This document shows positions 22,482 to 32,063 of a stretch of 64,000 nt of DNA, in pieces; the first letter of the stretch is position 1; each line of letters begins with the position of its first letter. Position numbers and translations under genes: made by a program. Below the pieces are notes generated by a model. It was not told the DNA's origin. It saw only the letters and a program-made list of their open reading frames with translations, and made no database searches. The stretch covers positions 1-64,000 of the forward strand of contig CABZCA010000007.1 of NCBI GenBank assembly GCA_902524115.1. The letters run 5' to 3'. The DNA comes from an uncultured Pelagibacteraceae bacterium. Lineage in GTDB: Bacteria; Pseudomonadota; Alphaproteobacteria; Pelagibacterales; Pelagibacteraceae.

Positions 22482-22586
22482 ATGAGTTCAAAAAAGAATA
22501 ATTTTAGTAAACTTGAACTTGCTTTAAGAAAAAATCTAAAAAAAAGAAAAGAATTTCAAAAAAAAACAAAGAAAAAAAATAAATAA
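22482..22586 (+). CDS. 34-aa Lys-rich hypothetical microprotein
   Basis: [34 protein letters not shown]; 3 nt after the previous stop and its stop codon overlaps the dcd ATG by 1 nt. Confidence 0.5.
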   Translation: MSSKKNNFSKLELALRKNLKKRKEFQKKTKKKNK

Positions 22587-23140
22587 TGTCAGTTCAATCT
22601 GATAGGTGGATTATTCAAATGGCTAGAGATAATAATATGATTTCTCCATTTGAAGATAAACAAGTCAGAGGAGATAAAATATCTTTTGGAGTATCTTCAT
22701 ATGGTTATGACGCGAGGGTATCTGATGAATTTAAAATTTTTACTAATGTAAACTCTGAAATTGTAGACCCTAAAAATTTTAAATCTTCCAATTTTATAAC
22801 AAAAAATGCATCAGAATGTATTATACCACCTAATTCATTCGTATTAGCAAGAACAGTAGAATATTTTAAAATTCCAAAAAATGTTTTGGTTATATGTTTG
22901 GGAAAATCTACATATGCGAGATGTGGAATAATTGTTAATGTTACCCCTCTTGAGCCAGGTTGGGAAGGACATGTGACTTTAGAATTTTCAAACACAACTC
23001 CATTGCCAGCAAAGATTTACGCCAATGAGGGAGTTGCACAATTTGTTTTCATTAAGGGCAATGAAGACCCTTTAGTTTCCTATGCTGATAGAAATGGAAA
23101 ATATCAGGGTCAAACGGGAGTAACACTTCCAAAAATATAA
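22586..23140 (+). CDS. dcd: dCTP deaminase
   Basis: [47 protein letters not shown]. Confidence 0.95.
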   Translation: MSVQSDRWIIQMARDNNMISPFEDKQVRGDKISFGVSSYGYDARVSDEFKIFTNVNSEIVDPKNFKSSNFITKNASECIIPPNSFVLARTVEYFKIPKNVLVICLGKSTYARCGIIVNVTPLEPGWEGHVTLEFSNTTPLPAKIYANEGVAQFVFIKGNEDPLVSYADRNGKYQGQTGVTLPKI

Positions 23141-23142
23141 TA

Positions 23143-24405
23143 ATGGATAAATTTATTGTTAAAGGCCCTTGCAAAATAAAGGGTGAAATTTCAATTTCAG
23201 GCTCAAAAAATGCTGCTTTACCAATTTTAGCATCAACCATCTTATTTGAAAAAGAGGTCATAATAAAAAATTTACCTAGCGTTAAAGATATAGATACAAT
23301 GATTAACCTTTTAAAATCTCTTGGCTCAGAAATAAAATTTAATAAAAATAGAAAAATTGTTAAAATAACAAAGAAAAAAAAGCAAAATTTTTTTGCATCA
23401 TATTCACTTGTTAGAACGATGAGAGCTGGAATTTTAGTTTTAGGAGCACTTGTTGCCAAACATCAAAAGTCTATTACTTCATTACCTGGTGGCTGTCTAA
23501 TAGGTGCAAGACCTGTAAATTTTCATTTGAATGCACTTAAAAAACTTGGAATGAAATATAAAATTAAAAAAGGCTATATCCATGCGAGTACTAAAGGGAA
23601 ACTAAAAGGTGCGAAAATTAGATTTTCAAAAATTAGCGTTGGTGCAACTGAAAATACAATTATAGCTGCATGTTTAGCAAATGGAATTACAATTCTTAGA
23701 AACTGTGCAATCGAACCGGAGATAATTGATTTAATAAATTTTTTAAAATCAGGTGGTGCGAAAATAAAATTCATAGGCAAACGTACTTTGCAGATAAAAG
23801 GTATTAAATTTTTAGAAAGTACAAGTTATTCAGTGATGTCAGATAGAATAGAAACAGGAACTTTTTGTGTAGCTGCATGTTTAACTGGTGGCAACTTAAA
23901 AATAAATAATTTTGATCCAAAAATAATAAAAACAGAATTATCATTACTAAAAAAAGTTGGAGCAAAAATTAAAGTAGCTAATAAACAAATTCATATATCT
24001 GGACCAAAAAGAATTAAAAATTTAAGTAATTTAGTTACTAAAGAATATCCAAACTTCCCTACAGATTTGCAAGCACAGTTTATGGTTCTACTTTGTAAGG
24101 CTAATGGCAAAAGTTCAATAACTGAAAGTATTTTCGAAAATAGATTTATGCATGTTGCTGAATTAAGAAGATTAGGTGCTGAGATACTAATAAAAAAAAA
24201 TAAGGCATTTATATCAGGTGATACTAACTTCGAAGCTGCTGAATTAATGTCTAGTGACTTAAGAGCTTCAGTTGCATTAGTTTTAGCTGCAATAGTTGCA
24301 AAAGGATCATCTACAATTAATAGAATTTATCACTTAGATAGAGGATATGAAAATATTGAGAATAAACTCAGAAAAGTTGGTGTAAATATTCGACGGGTTA
24401 ATTGA
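23143..24405 (+). CDS. murA: UDP-N-acetylglucosamine 1-carboxyvinyltransferase
   Basis: SGSKNAALPILASTIL, LPGGCLIGARPVNFHL (catalytic Cys), EYPNFPTDLQAQFM. Confidence 0.96.
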   Translation: MDKFIVKGPCKIKGEISISGSKNAALPILASTILFEKEVIIKNLPSVKDIDTMINLLKSLGSEIKFNKNRKIVKITKKKKQNFFASYSLVRTMRAGILVLGALVAKHQKSITSLPGGCLIGARPVNFHLNALKKLGMKYKIKKGYIHASTKGKLKGAKIRFSKISVGATENTIIAACLANGITILRNCAIEPEIIDLINFLKSGGAKIKFIGKRTLQIKGIKFLESTSYSVMSDRIETGTFCVAACLTGGNLKINNFDPKIIKTELSLLKKVGAKIKVANKQIHISGPKRIKNLSNLVTKEYPNFPTDLQAQFMVLLCKANGKSSITESIFENRFMHVAELRRLGAEILIKKNKAFISGDTNFEAAELMSSDLRASVALVLAAIVAKGSSTINRIYHLDRGYENIENKLRKVGVNIRRVN

Positions 24406-24812
24406 TGGAAAATCAATATTTAAAAAAGATAATTGCACAAACCCCCGAAGATCTCCATATTATTTCAGCTTGCTGTTCTGAGGGGAAAGTTAATATTGAT
24501 GATGTTAAATATTTAGCTTCTAATAAAATTTTTTTGATTTCAATAGCAAGATATAGCAAAGAAGAGGTAAATAAAAATAAATTAATAAATAGTATTATTA
24601 AATTTGAATTTATTAATTCATCAAAATCAAAGAATATAGACCAAAAAGACACTAATCTTACTTTAGAACTTTTAACAATTGATATTTTTAAGAAAGAGGA
24701 GAATTTTGAAATAACTATGTTATTTTCAAAAAATAGAATTATAACTCTTGCCGCTGAAGTAATTGAGGTGACACTAGAGGATCAAAAAATAGTAAATGAT
24801 AAAAATAATTAA
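24402..24812 (+). CDS. DUF2948-like protein
   Basis: Between murA and hisD; AQTPEDLHIISACCSEGKVNIDDVKYLASNKIFLISIARY. Confidence 0.65.
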   Translation: MMENQYLKKIIAQTPEDLHIISACCSEGKVNIDDVKYLASNKIFLISIARYSKEEVNKNKLINSIIKFEFINSSKSKNIDQKDTNLTLELLTIDIFKKEENFEITMLFSKNRIITLAAEVIEVTLEDQKIVNDKNN

Positions 24813-26061
24813 TTGTAATAAAAAAAACTATTTAAATAACTTAACTAAATTTTTAGATTTAAGGAGATCTGGAAAAAGAATTGAAAATAAAACTATATCT
24901 AACATTTTAAAAGATATTAAAAATTATAAAAATAAAAGTCTTTTAAAATACGAGAAAAAATTTAGTAAAAATAGTCAAATTAAACCAAGTATTAAGCAAA
25001 TTAACAAAGCTATTAAATCTTTAGATCCAACAATTAAAAGAGCTATAGATTTTGCTTACAAACGTATACTCAAATTTCATAATTTACAAAAAACTAAAGA
25101 TATTTTTTATAAAGATAATCTAAATAATAAAATTGAATATAAATATGTACCAATTCAATCGGTTGGCATTTATGTTCCAGCAAACTTACCATCTACATTA
25201 TTGATGAATGCTATCCCAGCCAAAATTGTAGGTGTTAAAAGAATTGTACTAGCAAATCCAAAAAATAATGGAAAATTAAATCCTGCAGTTTTATATGCAG
25301 CAAAAAAGGTAGGAATAAAAGAAATTTATTCAATGGGCGGCGCGCAAGCCATAGGCAGTTTAGCTTACATTCAAAAAGTAAATAAAATTGTTGGACCTGG
25401 CAATATCTTTGTTGCTGGTGCTAAAAGACAAGTTTTTGGAGATGTAGGTATTGAAGGAATGATCGCAGGTCCATCTGAGATAACAGTGTTAGCAGATAGT
25501 AAAACTAATTTAAATCAAGTTACTACATCTATGATTGGTCAAGCAGAACATGACTCAAATTCTCAATGTATATTAATCACTAAAAATTCTAATTTGATCA
25601 AAAAATTTAAGAAAGATTTAGAATTAAAATTAAAAGATTTACCAAGAAAAAATATTGCATCCAAAAGCATTAAAAATAATGGACTAATTTTAAAAGTATA
25701 TAATGATAGACAAATTATTGATTCAATTAATGAGATAGCTCCTGAACACTTAGAAATAAATGTTAGCAATTATAAGAAGTATAAGGATAAAATTTTTAAT
25801 ACGGGAAGTATTTGTATAGGAAAATATTCTCCTATGGCATTAAGTGACTATGCTGTTGGCACAAATCATGTATTACCAACTAGTTCGTCAGCTAAATTTT
25901 CGTCAGGCTTAAGTTTAAGTGAATTTTATAAAAAAATTAGCCTTATAACTCTTTCAAAAAAAGGTGTTGAGAAAATAGGAGAATACGCTACACATCTCGC
26001 TGAGTATGAAGAATTAAAAGGTCATGCTTTGAGTATAAAATCTAGAATAAATAAGGAGTAA
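24796..26061 (+). CDS. hisD: histidinol dehydrogenase
   Basis: VGIYVPANLPSTLLMNAIPAKIVGV, GGAQAIGSLAY, GPSEITVLAD, QAEHDSNSQ, NHVLPTSSSA. Confidence 0.95.
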   Translation: MIKIINCNKKNYLNNLTKFLDLRRSGKRIENKTISNILKDIKNYKNKSLLKYEKKFSKNSQIKPSIKQINKAIKSLDPTIKRAIDFAYKRILKFHNLQKTKDIFYKDNLNNKIEYKYVPIQSVGIYVPANLPSTLLMNAIPAKIVGVKRIVLANPKNNGKLNPAVLYAAKKVGIKEIYSMGGAQAIGSLAYIQKVNKIVGPGNIFVAGAKRQVFGDVGIEGMIAGPSEITVLADSKTNLNQVTTSMIGQAEHDSNSQCILITKNSNLIKKFKKDLELKLKDLPRKNIASKSIKNNGLILKVYNDRQIIDSINEIAPEHLEINVSNYKKYKDKIFNTGSICIGKYSPMALSDYAVGTNHVLPTSSSAKFSSGLSLSEFYKKISLITLSKKGVEKIGEYATHLAEYEELKGHALSIKSRINKE

Positions 26062-26067
26062 CAAAAT

Positions 26068-26283
26068 TTGTCGAAACAAGATTTATTGGAATTTAAAGGT
26101 AAAGTAATCGATCTATTACCTAACGCTATGTTCCGAGTAAAGCTTGAAAATAATCACATTGTTACAGCTCATACAGCTGGAAAGTTAAGAAAGAATAGGA
26201 TTAGAGTTCTTCAAGGTGATAATGTAACAGTTGAAGTAACACCTTATGATTTGACAAAAGGAAGAATTATTTTTAGGTTTTAA
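26068..26283 (+). CDS. infA: translation initiation factor IF-1 (TTG start)
   Basis: [60 protein letters not shown]. Confidence 0.96.
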   Translation: MSKQDLLEFKGKVIDLLPNAMFRVKLENNHIVTAHTAGKLRKNRIRVLQGDNVTVEVTPYDLTKGRIIFRF

Positions 26284-26288
26284 ATAAT

Positions 26289-26364
26289 GGCTTCGTAGCT
26301 CAGTTGGTAGAGCAGAGCCCTGAAAAGGCTTGTGTCGCTGGTTCGAGTCCCGCCGAAGCCACCA
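26289..26364 (+). tRNA. tRNA-Phe (anticodon GAA)
   Basis: GGCTTCG TA GCTCAGTTGGTAGAGC AGAGCC CTGAAAA GGCTT ... GGTTCGAGTCC CGCCGAAGCC ACCA. Confidence 0.95.
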
Positions 26365-26394
26365 TTTTTGATATAAAAACTAATATCAAAAATG
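26363..26394 (+). terminator. perfect 12-bp hairpin after tRNA-Phe (terminator or processing structure)
   Basis: CATTTTTGATAT-AAAAACTA-ATATCAAAAATG, overlapping the tRNA CCA end; no strong U-run follows. Confidence 0.45.
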
Positions 26395-26482
26395 CTTGCA
26401 ATCAATTTTAAAATCTAATAATTATCCCGCAAGCTGAAGTTTAGCTAAGTTTAATATAATAAAGAAAGAGTAAACAAAAAGT

Positions 26483-26695
26483 ATGAGTACATTAAAAGGT
26501 AAAGTAAAGTGGTTCAACGGTAAGAAGGGCTACGGGTTTATAGAAAGAGAAGACGGAGAAAAAGATTGTTTCGTTCATGCAAGCGCAGTTCGTGAAGCAG
26601 GACTTCGTTTTTTGAATGAGAACGACGCTGTAGAATTTGAAATTCAGGATGGAGACAAAGGTCCAAGCGCAGTTAATTTAAAGAAAACTTCTTAA
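26483..26695 (+). CDS. cspA: cold-shock domain protein
   Basis: [31 protein letters not shown]. Confidence 0.94.
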   Translation: MSTLKGKVKWFNGKKGYGFIEREDGEKDCFVHASAVREAGLRFLNENDAVEFEIQDGDKGPSAVNLKKTS

Positions 26696-26717
26696 AATTT
26701 ATTTCATTTAAAATTTT

Positions 26718-26760
26718 GTATAGGAATAAAAGTAGGTAAACCCTATGAATATTCCTATAC
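26718..26760 (+). terminator. stem-loop downstream of csp (terminator or small RNA element)
   Basis: GTATAGGAAT ... ATTCCTATAC perfect 10-bp arms with an internal TAGG/CCTA pairing. Confidence 0.4.
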
Positions 26761-26926
26761 AATACATACTTGCATTTTAAGTTTAAAATGCTATTTAACC
26801 TTCATGATTAAAAATAGTAAAATTTTCGTATCTCACAAAAGACATCATTTTCATGCTGGCTTGCAGCTAGCTATTTAACTATTTTAAAATTTAAATTTAA
26901 CTCTAATTAGTATAAAACAACAACAG

Positions 26927-27001
26927 GCCCTGGTGGTGAAATGGTTATCACGAAAGTTTGTGGAACTTTAGTTTTTGGTTCAATTCCAAGCCAGGGTACC
27001 A
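26927..27001 (+). tRNA. tRNA-His (anticodon GTG)
   Basis: GCCCTGG TG GTGA AATGGTTA TCAC G AAAGT TTGTGGA ACTTT AGTT TTTGG TTCAATT CCAAG CCAGGGT A CCA; discriminator A73. Confidence 0.92.
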
Positions 27002-27005
27002 AAAA

Positions 27006-28400
27006 ATGAATAAAGAAAATAAATTAATACCTGGGTTGCCCTCAGGATTTGAGGATCGTTGGGACAAAAAACTTCTTCTCAAAAAAAAGCTGTTATCAGT
27101 AATTGAGAATAATTTTATTAAGTTTGGTGCTGAACCACTCGAAACACCATCGTTCGAAATAAGTGAAAATATAGGATCTTTTCTAGTAGAAGATGAAGCT
27201 AATCCTATGTCTGATGTATTCTCATTTAATGATGGAGATAAAGGTATTACTCTTCGATACGATCTTTCAAGCCCACTTGCTCGATTCTATGCGCAGTATA
27301 ATCAAGAGCTTCCATCAATTTATAAAAGATATGCTATTCAAAATGTATTTCGCAACGAAAAGGCAGGTAATGGAAGATATAGAGAATTTTTGCAGGCAGA
27401 TTTTGATATTGTAGGAAATGTTAGTTCATCACAAGCTAACGCTGAACTTTGTAATTTAATTTCAGCAACACTTTTAGAATGTGGATTAAAGAAAGATCAA
27501 TTTACAATTAATGTAAGTAACAGAAAAATAGTTCAAGGTTTACTAGATGAATTACAAATAACTGAGGATAAACAATTAAAAGTTATTAGGGCAATTGATA
27601 AACTTGATAAGCCTGGATTTGGAATAAAAGGTGTAGAGGACCTTTTGAGAAAGGAAAGAAAAGACACTAGTGGTGCTATTACAAAAGGTGCAGATTTGAA
27701 TGATAAGCAGGTCTCTAAAATATTAGATTATTTGAAAATTAAAGAATTAAATGAACTGAAACAAAATTTAAAAAACTCATTATCGCAAGAGGGAATTAAG
27801 GAGTTAGAAGACTTTTTCGAGGTCCTTGGATATGGATCAAACTTAGATCAAGTCAAAACTAACTTCACAATTGTCAGAGGCTTGGCGTATTATTCTGATT
27901 TCATCGTTGAAACTAACTTAAATTTTAAAGTTACAAATAATAAAGGTAAAGAGGTAGATATTGGCAGTATTTGTTCGGGCGGAGCCTATGCAAAACTTAT
28001 ATCAAGATTTAAAGGAGTTGATATTCCAGGCACAGGAATAAGTTTTGGAGTAGATAGACTTTTATTTGCACTAATGCAGTTAGAACAAATTGAATTAGAC
28101 GAACGAAAACCAGTTCTAGTGTGTGTAATGGATCAAAAATATTTAAAAAATTATTACGAAATTTTAGATCTTTTAAGACAAAACAATATTAATTCAGAAA
28201 TATTTTTAGACATCAAAAAAAATCTTGGTAAACAGCTTACTTATGCTAACAAACGCCAATTATCAGTTGCAATAATCTGTGGAGAAAATGAATTTAAAGA
28301 TAATACAGTGACCATTAAAAATTTAAAGGGTGTAAAGGGTGAGAATAATAAAACAATACCCAAGAAAGATTTAATCGATGAAGTCAAAAAACTTATCTGA
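27006..28400 (+). CDS. hisS: histidyl-tRNA synthetase, divergent alphaproteobacterial-type
   Basis: ATG 27006 (MNKENKLIPGLPSGFEDRW); class II motif-2-like region YAIQNVFRNEKAGNGRYREFLQADFDIVG; VRGLAYY; GISFGVDRLLFAL. The track start 26958 is a TTG inside tRNA-His. Confidence 0.88.
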   Translation: MNKENKLIPGLPSGFEDRWDKKLLLKKKLLSVIENNFIKFGAEPLETPSFEISENIGSFLVEDEANPMSDVFSFNDGDKGITLRYDLSSPLARFYAQYNQELPSIYKRYAIQNVFRNEKAGNGRYREFLQADFDIVGNVSSSQANAELCNLISATLLECGLKKDQFTINVSNRKIVQGLLDELQITEDKQLKVIRAIDKLDKPGFGIKGVEDLLRKERKDTSGAITKGADLNDKQVSKILDYLKIKELNELKQNLKNSLSQEGIKELEDFFEVLGYGSNLDQVKTNFTIVRGLAYYSDFIVETNLNFKVTNNKGKEVDIGSICSGGAYAKLISRFKGVDIPGTGISFGVDRLLFALMQLEQIELDERKPVLVCVMDQKYLKNYYEILDLLRQNNINSEIFLDIKKNLGKQLTYANKRQLSVAIICGENEFKDNTVTIKNLKGVKGENNKTIPKKDLIDEVKKLI

Positions 28401-29427
28401 AAATATACTTAAATCGCTAAAAACAAGTGGATTTGATTACATAGATTTAGATACAGTAATTCCAACCAATCTAATTCTCGAGAGATCTGGGGAGTCTTTT
28501 AGAAGTTTAATTTTTTCATTTATGGACCAGAATGGAAAGGAAATTTGTTTAAGACCTGACTTAACTATTGCTTCATGCATCAAATATCTTAATCAAAAAA
28601 AAAAGAGATCTTCGAAAGTATTTTATAATGGTCAAGCATTTAGAAAAGTTCAGAAAAAAAATGAAAAAATTATTAGAGATCAAATAGGTTTCGAGATCAT
28701 AGGATCAAAAGATGAAAAAAGAGATGATAAGCAAATAATAAATACTGGTATTAAAGTTTTAAATAAATTTAGATATAAGTCTGGGAGTATAACAATTGGA
28801 AATGTAGAAATTTTTCACTTATTGATAAATAAATTAGATATTCCAAAAAGGTGGAAACTTAGATTGCGAAGACATTTTTGGCGAGAGGATTATTTTAATG
28901 AATTATTAAGACGTTTAGAGACTAATTCAGATGTAGATGAAACTATCGTTGAGTTAGATAAAAAAAGATATTTTAAAATGTTTAAACAAAATCAAAATAG
29001 AAATATAGCAGGGCGTCCTCTTAGAGAAATACTGATCAGATTTGATAACAAAATTAAAGATCCTAGAAGACAAGTAAAAGGTCAAAATGTAGTGAAGATC
29101 ATAAGGGAATTTTTAAAAATTAATTGCAAAATGAGTAATGCAGCAACCACTCTTAATGCTTTTTTTAAAAAAAATAAAATAAATCTTACTGTGGGTAAAA
29201 ATTATTTTCCAATCACAAAAGATAAGGTTTCAAAATTAAATGTAAATTTTTCATCTTCTTTTGGAAGACATCTGGAATATTACACAGGGATGGTATTTAA
29301 GATTATAATAAATTCAAACTCTAGAAAAATACAGGTTAATGGAGGTCGTTATGACAATCTTATTTCTGATTTAGGATCTTCAAAAAAAATCCCGGCAGTT
29401 GGAGGTGCAATAAATTTAAATGATTAA
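28378..29427 (+). CDS. hisZ: ATP phosphoribosyltransferase regulatory subunit (HisS-like)
   Basis: HisRS-like fold lacking the C-terminal anticodon-binding domain, LRPDLTIASCI, directly upstream of hisG. Confidence 0.88.
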   Translation: MKSKNLSENILKSLKTSGFDYIDLDTVIPTNLILERSGESFRSLIFSFMDQNGKEICLRPDLTIASCIKYLNQKKKRSSKVFYNGQAFRKVQKKNEKIIRDQIGFEIIGSKDEKRDDKQIINTGIKVLNKFRYKSGSITIGNVEIFHLLINKLDIPKRWKLRLRRHFWREDYFNELLRRLETNSDVDETIVELDKKRYFKMFKQNQNRNIAGRPLREILIRFDNKIKDPRRQVKGQNVVKIIREFLKINCKMSNAATTLNAFFKKNKINLTVGKNYFPITKDKVSKLNVNFSSSFGRHLEYYTGMVFKIIINSNSRKIQVNGGRYDNLISDLGSSKKIPAVGGAINLND

Positions 29428-30097
29428 AATTGGCATACCTAGCAAAGGTAGACTTAGAGGAGACACTTTAAGTATTTTTAAAAATAAAAATCTTAAAATT
29501 TTATCAGAAAGAGGAGAAAGAGATCTTTTTGGATATATAAAAGGAAATAAAAAAATAAAAATAGTATATCTCCATGCAAGAGAAATTATTGAAAGATTAG
29601 GAGATGGATCATTAGATATAGGTTTTTCAGGTTATGATCTATTAAAAGAGGCTGAATTAAATATTCAAAATAAAGTTATTATTAATAAAAAACTCGATTA
29701 CGGAAATGCAACTCTTGTTGTAGCTGTTCCTGATGAGTGGATAGACGTACAAACACTTGCTGATTTAGAGGAAATTTCTTTTGATTTTAAAGATAAAAAG
29801 AAAAGCAGGTTGAGAGTTGCAACAAAATATCCAAATCTAACTAGAGAGTTTTTATTTTCAAAAGGAGTAACTCAATTTAAATTAGTTCCCTCTCTTGGAG
29901 CAACTGAGGTATATCCATTTACTGGTTCATCTGAGATTTTAACCGATATAACCAGTACAGGGGAGACTTTACGTGCAAATAATTTAAGAATTTTAAAAGA
30001 TGGAAATATTCTTAAAAGTACAGCAATCTTAATGTCGAAAAAAAAATCAACTAACCAAATTGGTCTAAAGAAAATTTTAAATTTACTTAGTTCTTAG
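29420..30097 (+). CDS. hisG: ATP phosphoribosyltransferase, short form
   Basis: IGIPSKGRLRGDTL, GDGSLDIGFSGYDLL, ATKYPNLTREF, DITSTGETLRAN. Confidence 0.94.
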   Translation: MIKIGIPSKGRLRGDTLSIFKNKNLKILSERGERDLFGYIKGNKKIKIVYLHAREIIERLGDGSLDIGFSGYDLLKEAELNIQNKVIINKKLDYGNATLVVAVPDEWIDVQTLADLEEISFDFKDKKKSRLRVATKYPNLTREFLFSKGVTQFKLVPSLGATEVYPFTGSSEILTDITSTGETLRANNLRILKDGNILKSTAILMSKKKSTNQIGLKKILNLLSS

Positions 30098-30141
30098 CTT
30101 TTCTAATTGAATTTTAAAATTTCACGTATATCCTACGAATC

Positions 30142-31242
30142 ATGAACACAATAATTCTTATTTTACTTTCACTCTCACTTATTAGTTCTGTATTAATTAT
30201 ATATTTGAATTTTAAATCAAAGAATGAAACTCATCATGAGAAGGAAAATCAGGAGATTGAAAGACTAAATCAAGAAATTATAAATTTAAAAGAGTCTTTA
30301 AATACAACGATAAATAGCACCATGAGCTCAATGGCTACTTCTTTTAATAATCTTTCATCAGGTGTAACAAAAGATATGACAAATGCTTTAACTCAAGTTG
30401 ATCAAAAAGTAGCTTCCTTTAATGCTCAAGTTGAAAATCTAAATGAAAGTCAAAAGGGGATTAATCAAATTTTGGCAGGTGTTAAAAAGTATGGAACCTT
30501 AGCTGAGTTTAGTTTGGGCTCCCTGATTAAGGATTTGTTGCCAGCATCTCAATACTCATCAAATGTAAAAATGAAAGAAGATACGGGTGAAAATGTTGAA
30601 TTTGCAATTAAACTTCAAGATGGGATTTTAGTTCCAGTTGATAGCCACTTTCCAGTTGAAAGATTTAAGGCCATCCAAGATGCCCATCAGGAAGACGATA
30701 AAAAAGCAATGGCTGATGCAAGAACCAAACTTGCTAGAGCATTTAAAGAAAAAGCTAAAAGCGTGAACGAAAAATATATCGTTCCACCAAAAACGACAGA
30801 TTTTGCGATTGTTTATGCACCAACTGAAAGTTTATTTTTAGAATTAGCTAATTATCAAGATCCATCTACAAAAGAATTATTAACTCAAGAATTAATGAAG
30901 AAATATAAAGTAACTATCATGGGCCCTAACAATTTATCTGGTTACTTACAATCACTTCATATGGGATTTCAAAGTTTAAGAATTAAGAAACATGCATCAG
31001 AAATTTATGACCATTTAAAAAAGATTAGCACCAGATTTAATATGCATTTTAATAATGTTTTAGTTTTAAGAAAAAAATTAGAAGAAGCAATGTCGGTCGT
31101 TGATAGTTTTGGCAAAGATGCTAGAGCAATAAACAGAAGTATTGACTCAATAAAAAATCCTAATGATGACGATGATCCAGATCCAAGTTCTCCATCTCCA
31201 ATTTCTGGTTACGGTCAGGATGAAAAACGAAAAGTTTCTTAA
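30142..31242 (+). CDS. rmuC: DNA recombination protein RmuC
   Basis: N-terminal TM plus coiled coil, KLQDGILVPVDSHFPVERF, FAIVYAPTESLFLEL, TIMGPNNLSGYLQ. Confidence 0.9.
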   Translation: MNTIILILLSLSLISSVLIIYLNFKSKNETHHEKENQEIERLNQEIINLKESLNTTINSTMSSMATSFNNLSSGVTKDMTNALTQVDQKVASFNAQVENLNESQKGINQILAGVKKYGTLAEFSLGSLIKDLLPASQYSSNVKMKEDTGENVEFAIKLQDGILVPVDSHFPVERFKAIQDAHQEDDKKAMADARTKLARAFKEKAKSVNEKYIVPPKTTDFAIVYAPTESLFLELANYQDPSTKELLTQELMKKYKVTIMGPNNLSGYLQSLHMGFQSLRIKKHASEIYDHLKKISTRFNMHFNNVLVLRKKLEEAMSVVDSFGKDARAINRSIDSIKNPNDDDDPDPSSPSPISGYGQDEKRKVS

Positions 31243-31253
31243 AGCCTAAATGA

Positions 31254-31940
31254 ATGAAATGGAGTAATAAATTTATTTATCCAAAATCTACAAGGTCAAT
31301 TGAGGATGGATACAGAAAATATTCCTTAGGTGAGGAAAAACTACCAAGTGTTACCACAATTTTAAGTGCTACTAAATCCGAAGAGGAAAAGGCAGCTATC
31401 AAAAATTGGCAGGAGAGGGTAGGTTTTAAAGAAGCAAATAGAATTAAAACTGAAGCATCTTCAAGAGGAACGTCAATGCACTCTTATATTGAAGATTACT
31501 TAAGAGGCAGGATTAATGAAAGCATTTTTGAAAGTAACGAACAATACAAAAATATGGCCAAAGAAATAATTGAAAAAGGTATTGATAATAAATTAGATGA
31601 AATTTATGGGATGGAAGAAACTATTTATTATCCAGAGCAATATGCTGGAACTGCAGATTTAATTGGAATTTATCAGGGCAAAGATGTAATAATAGATTTT
31701 AAACAAAGCAATAAACCAAAAAAAACAGATTATATTCAAGATTATTTCTTACAACTTGGAGCATATACTTTGGCTCACGATGTCGTACATGGAACAAAAA
31801 TGAAAGCAGGGATAATCTTACTCTGTACAAAAGATATTCTATTTCAAGAATTTAAAATTGAAGGTGCAGAATTAGAGATGTATCAAAATTTATTCATGGG
31901 AAGAGTAAAAAAATTTTACGAGATGAATAATATAGCTTGA
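31254..31940 (+). CDS. PD-(D/E)XK superfamily exonuclease, MGME1/RecB-nuclease-like
   Basis: LPSVTTILSAT, RGTSMHSYIEDYL, GTADLIG...VIIDFKQS nuclease core. Confidence 0.8.
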   Translation: MKWSNKFIYPKSTRSIEDGYRKYSLGEEKLPSVTTILSATKSEEEKAAIKNWQERVGFKEANRIKTEASSRGTSMHSYIEDYLRGRINESIFESNEQYKNMAKEIIEKGIDNKLDEIYGMEETIYYPEQYAGTADLIGIYQGKDVIIDFKQSNKPKKTDYIQDYFLQLGAYTLAHDVVHGTKMKAGIILLCTKDILFQEFKIEGAELEMYQNLFMGRVKKFYEMNNIA

Positions 31941-32063
31941 CTTTTACCAACCAATCCATAGAACAGATAAAACTAACTAGAAGCTACTTGTTTAGATGCA
32001 AAGGTTTAGTCCTAAAAACTTTCCAAAAACCCATCAAAACAAAGCTAATTTGAGGTTAAAAAT

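Noticed and set aside
22705-22995. Minus-strand ORF opposite dcd (and similar antisense ORFs, e.g. 16108..16347, 42845..43117, 45032..45310, 49812..50123, 56899..57156)
   Set aside because: Fully inside strong core genes, no family resemblance, consistent with chance open frames.
26958-27005. N-terminal extension of the hisS ORF (MWNFSFWFNSKPGYQK)
   Set aside because: The TTG start lies inside tRNA-His; the real start is ATG 27006.
31941-32063. Possible structured RNA upstream of the ExoI gene
   Set aside because: Only weak imperfect pairings (AAAGGTTT/AAACTTT); not convincing by eye.
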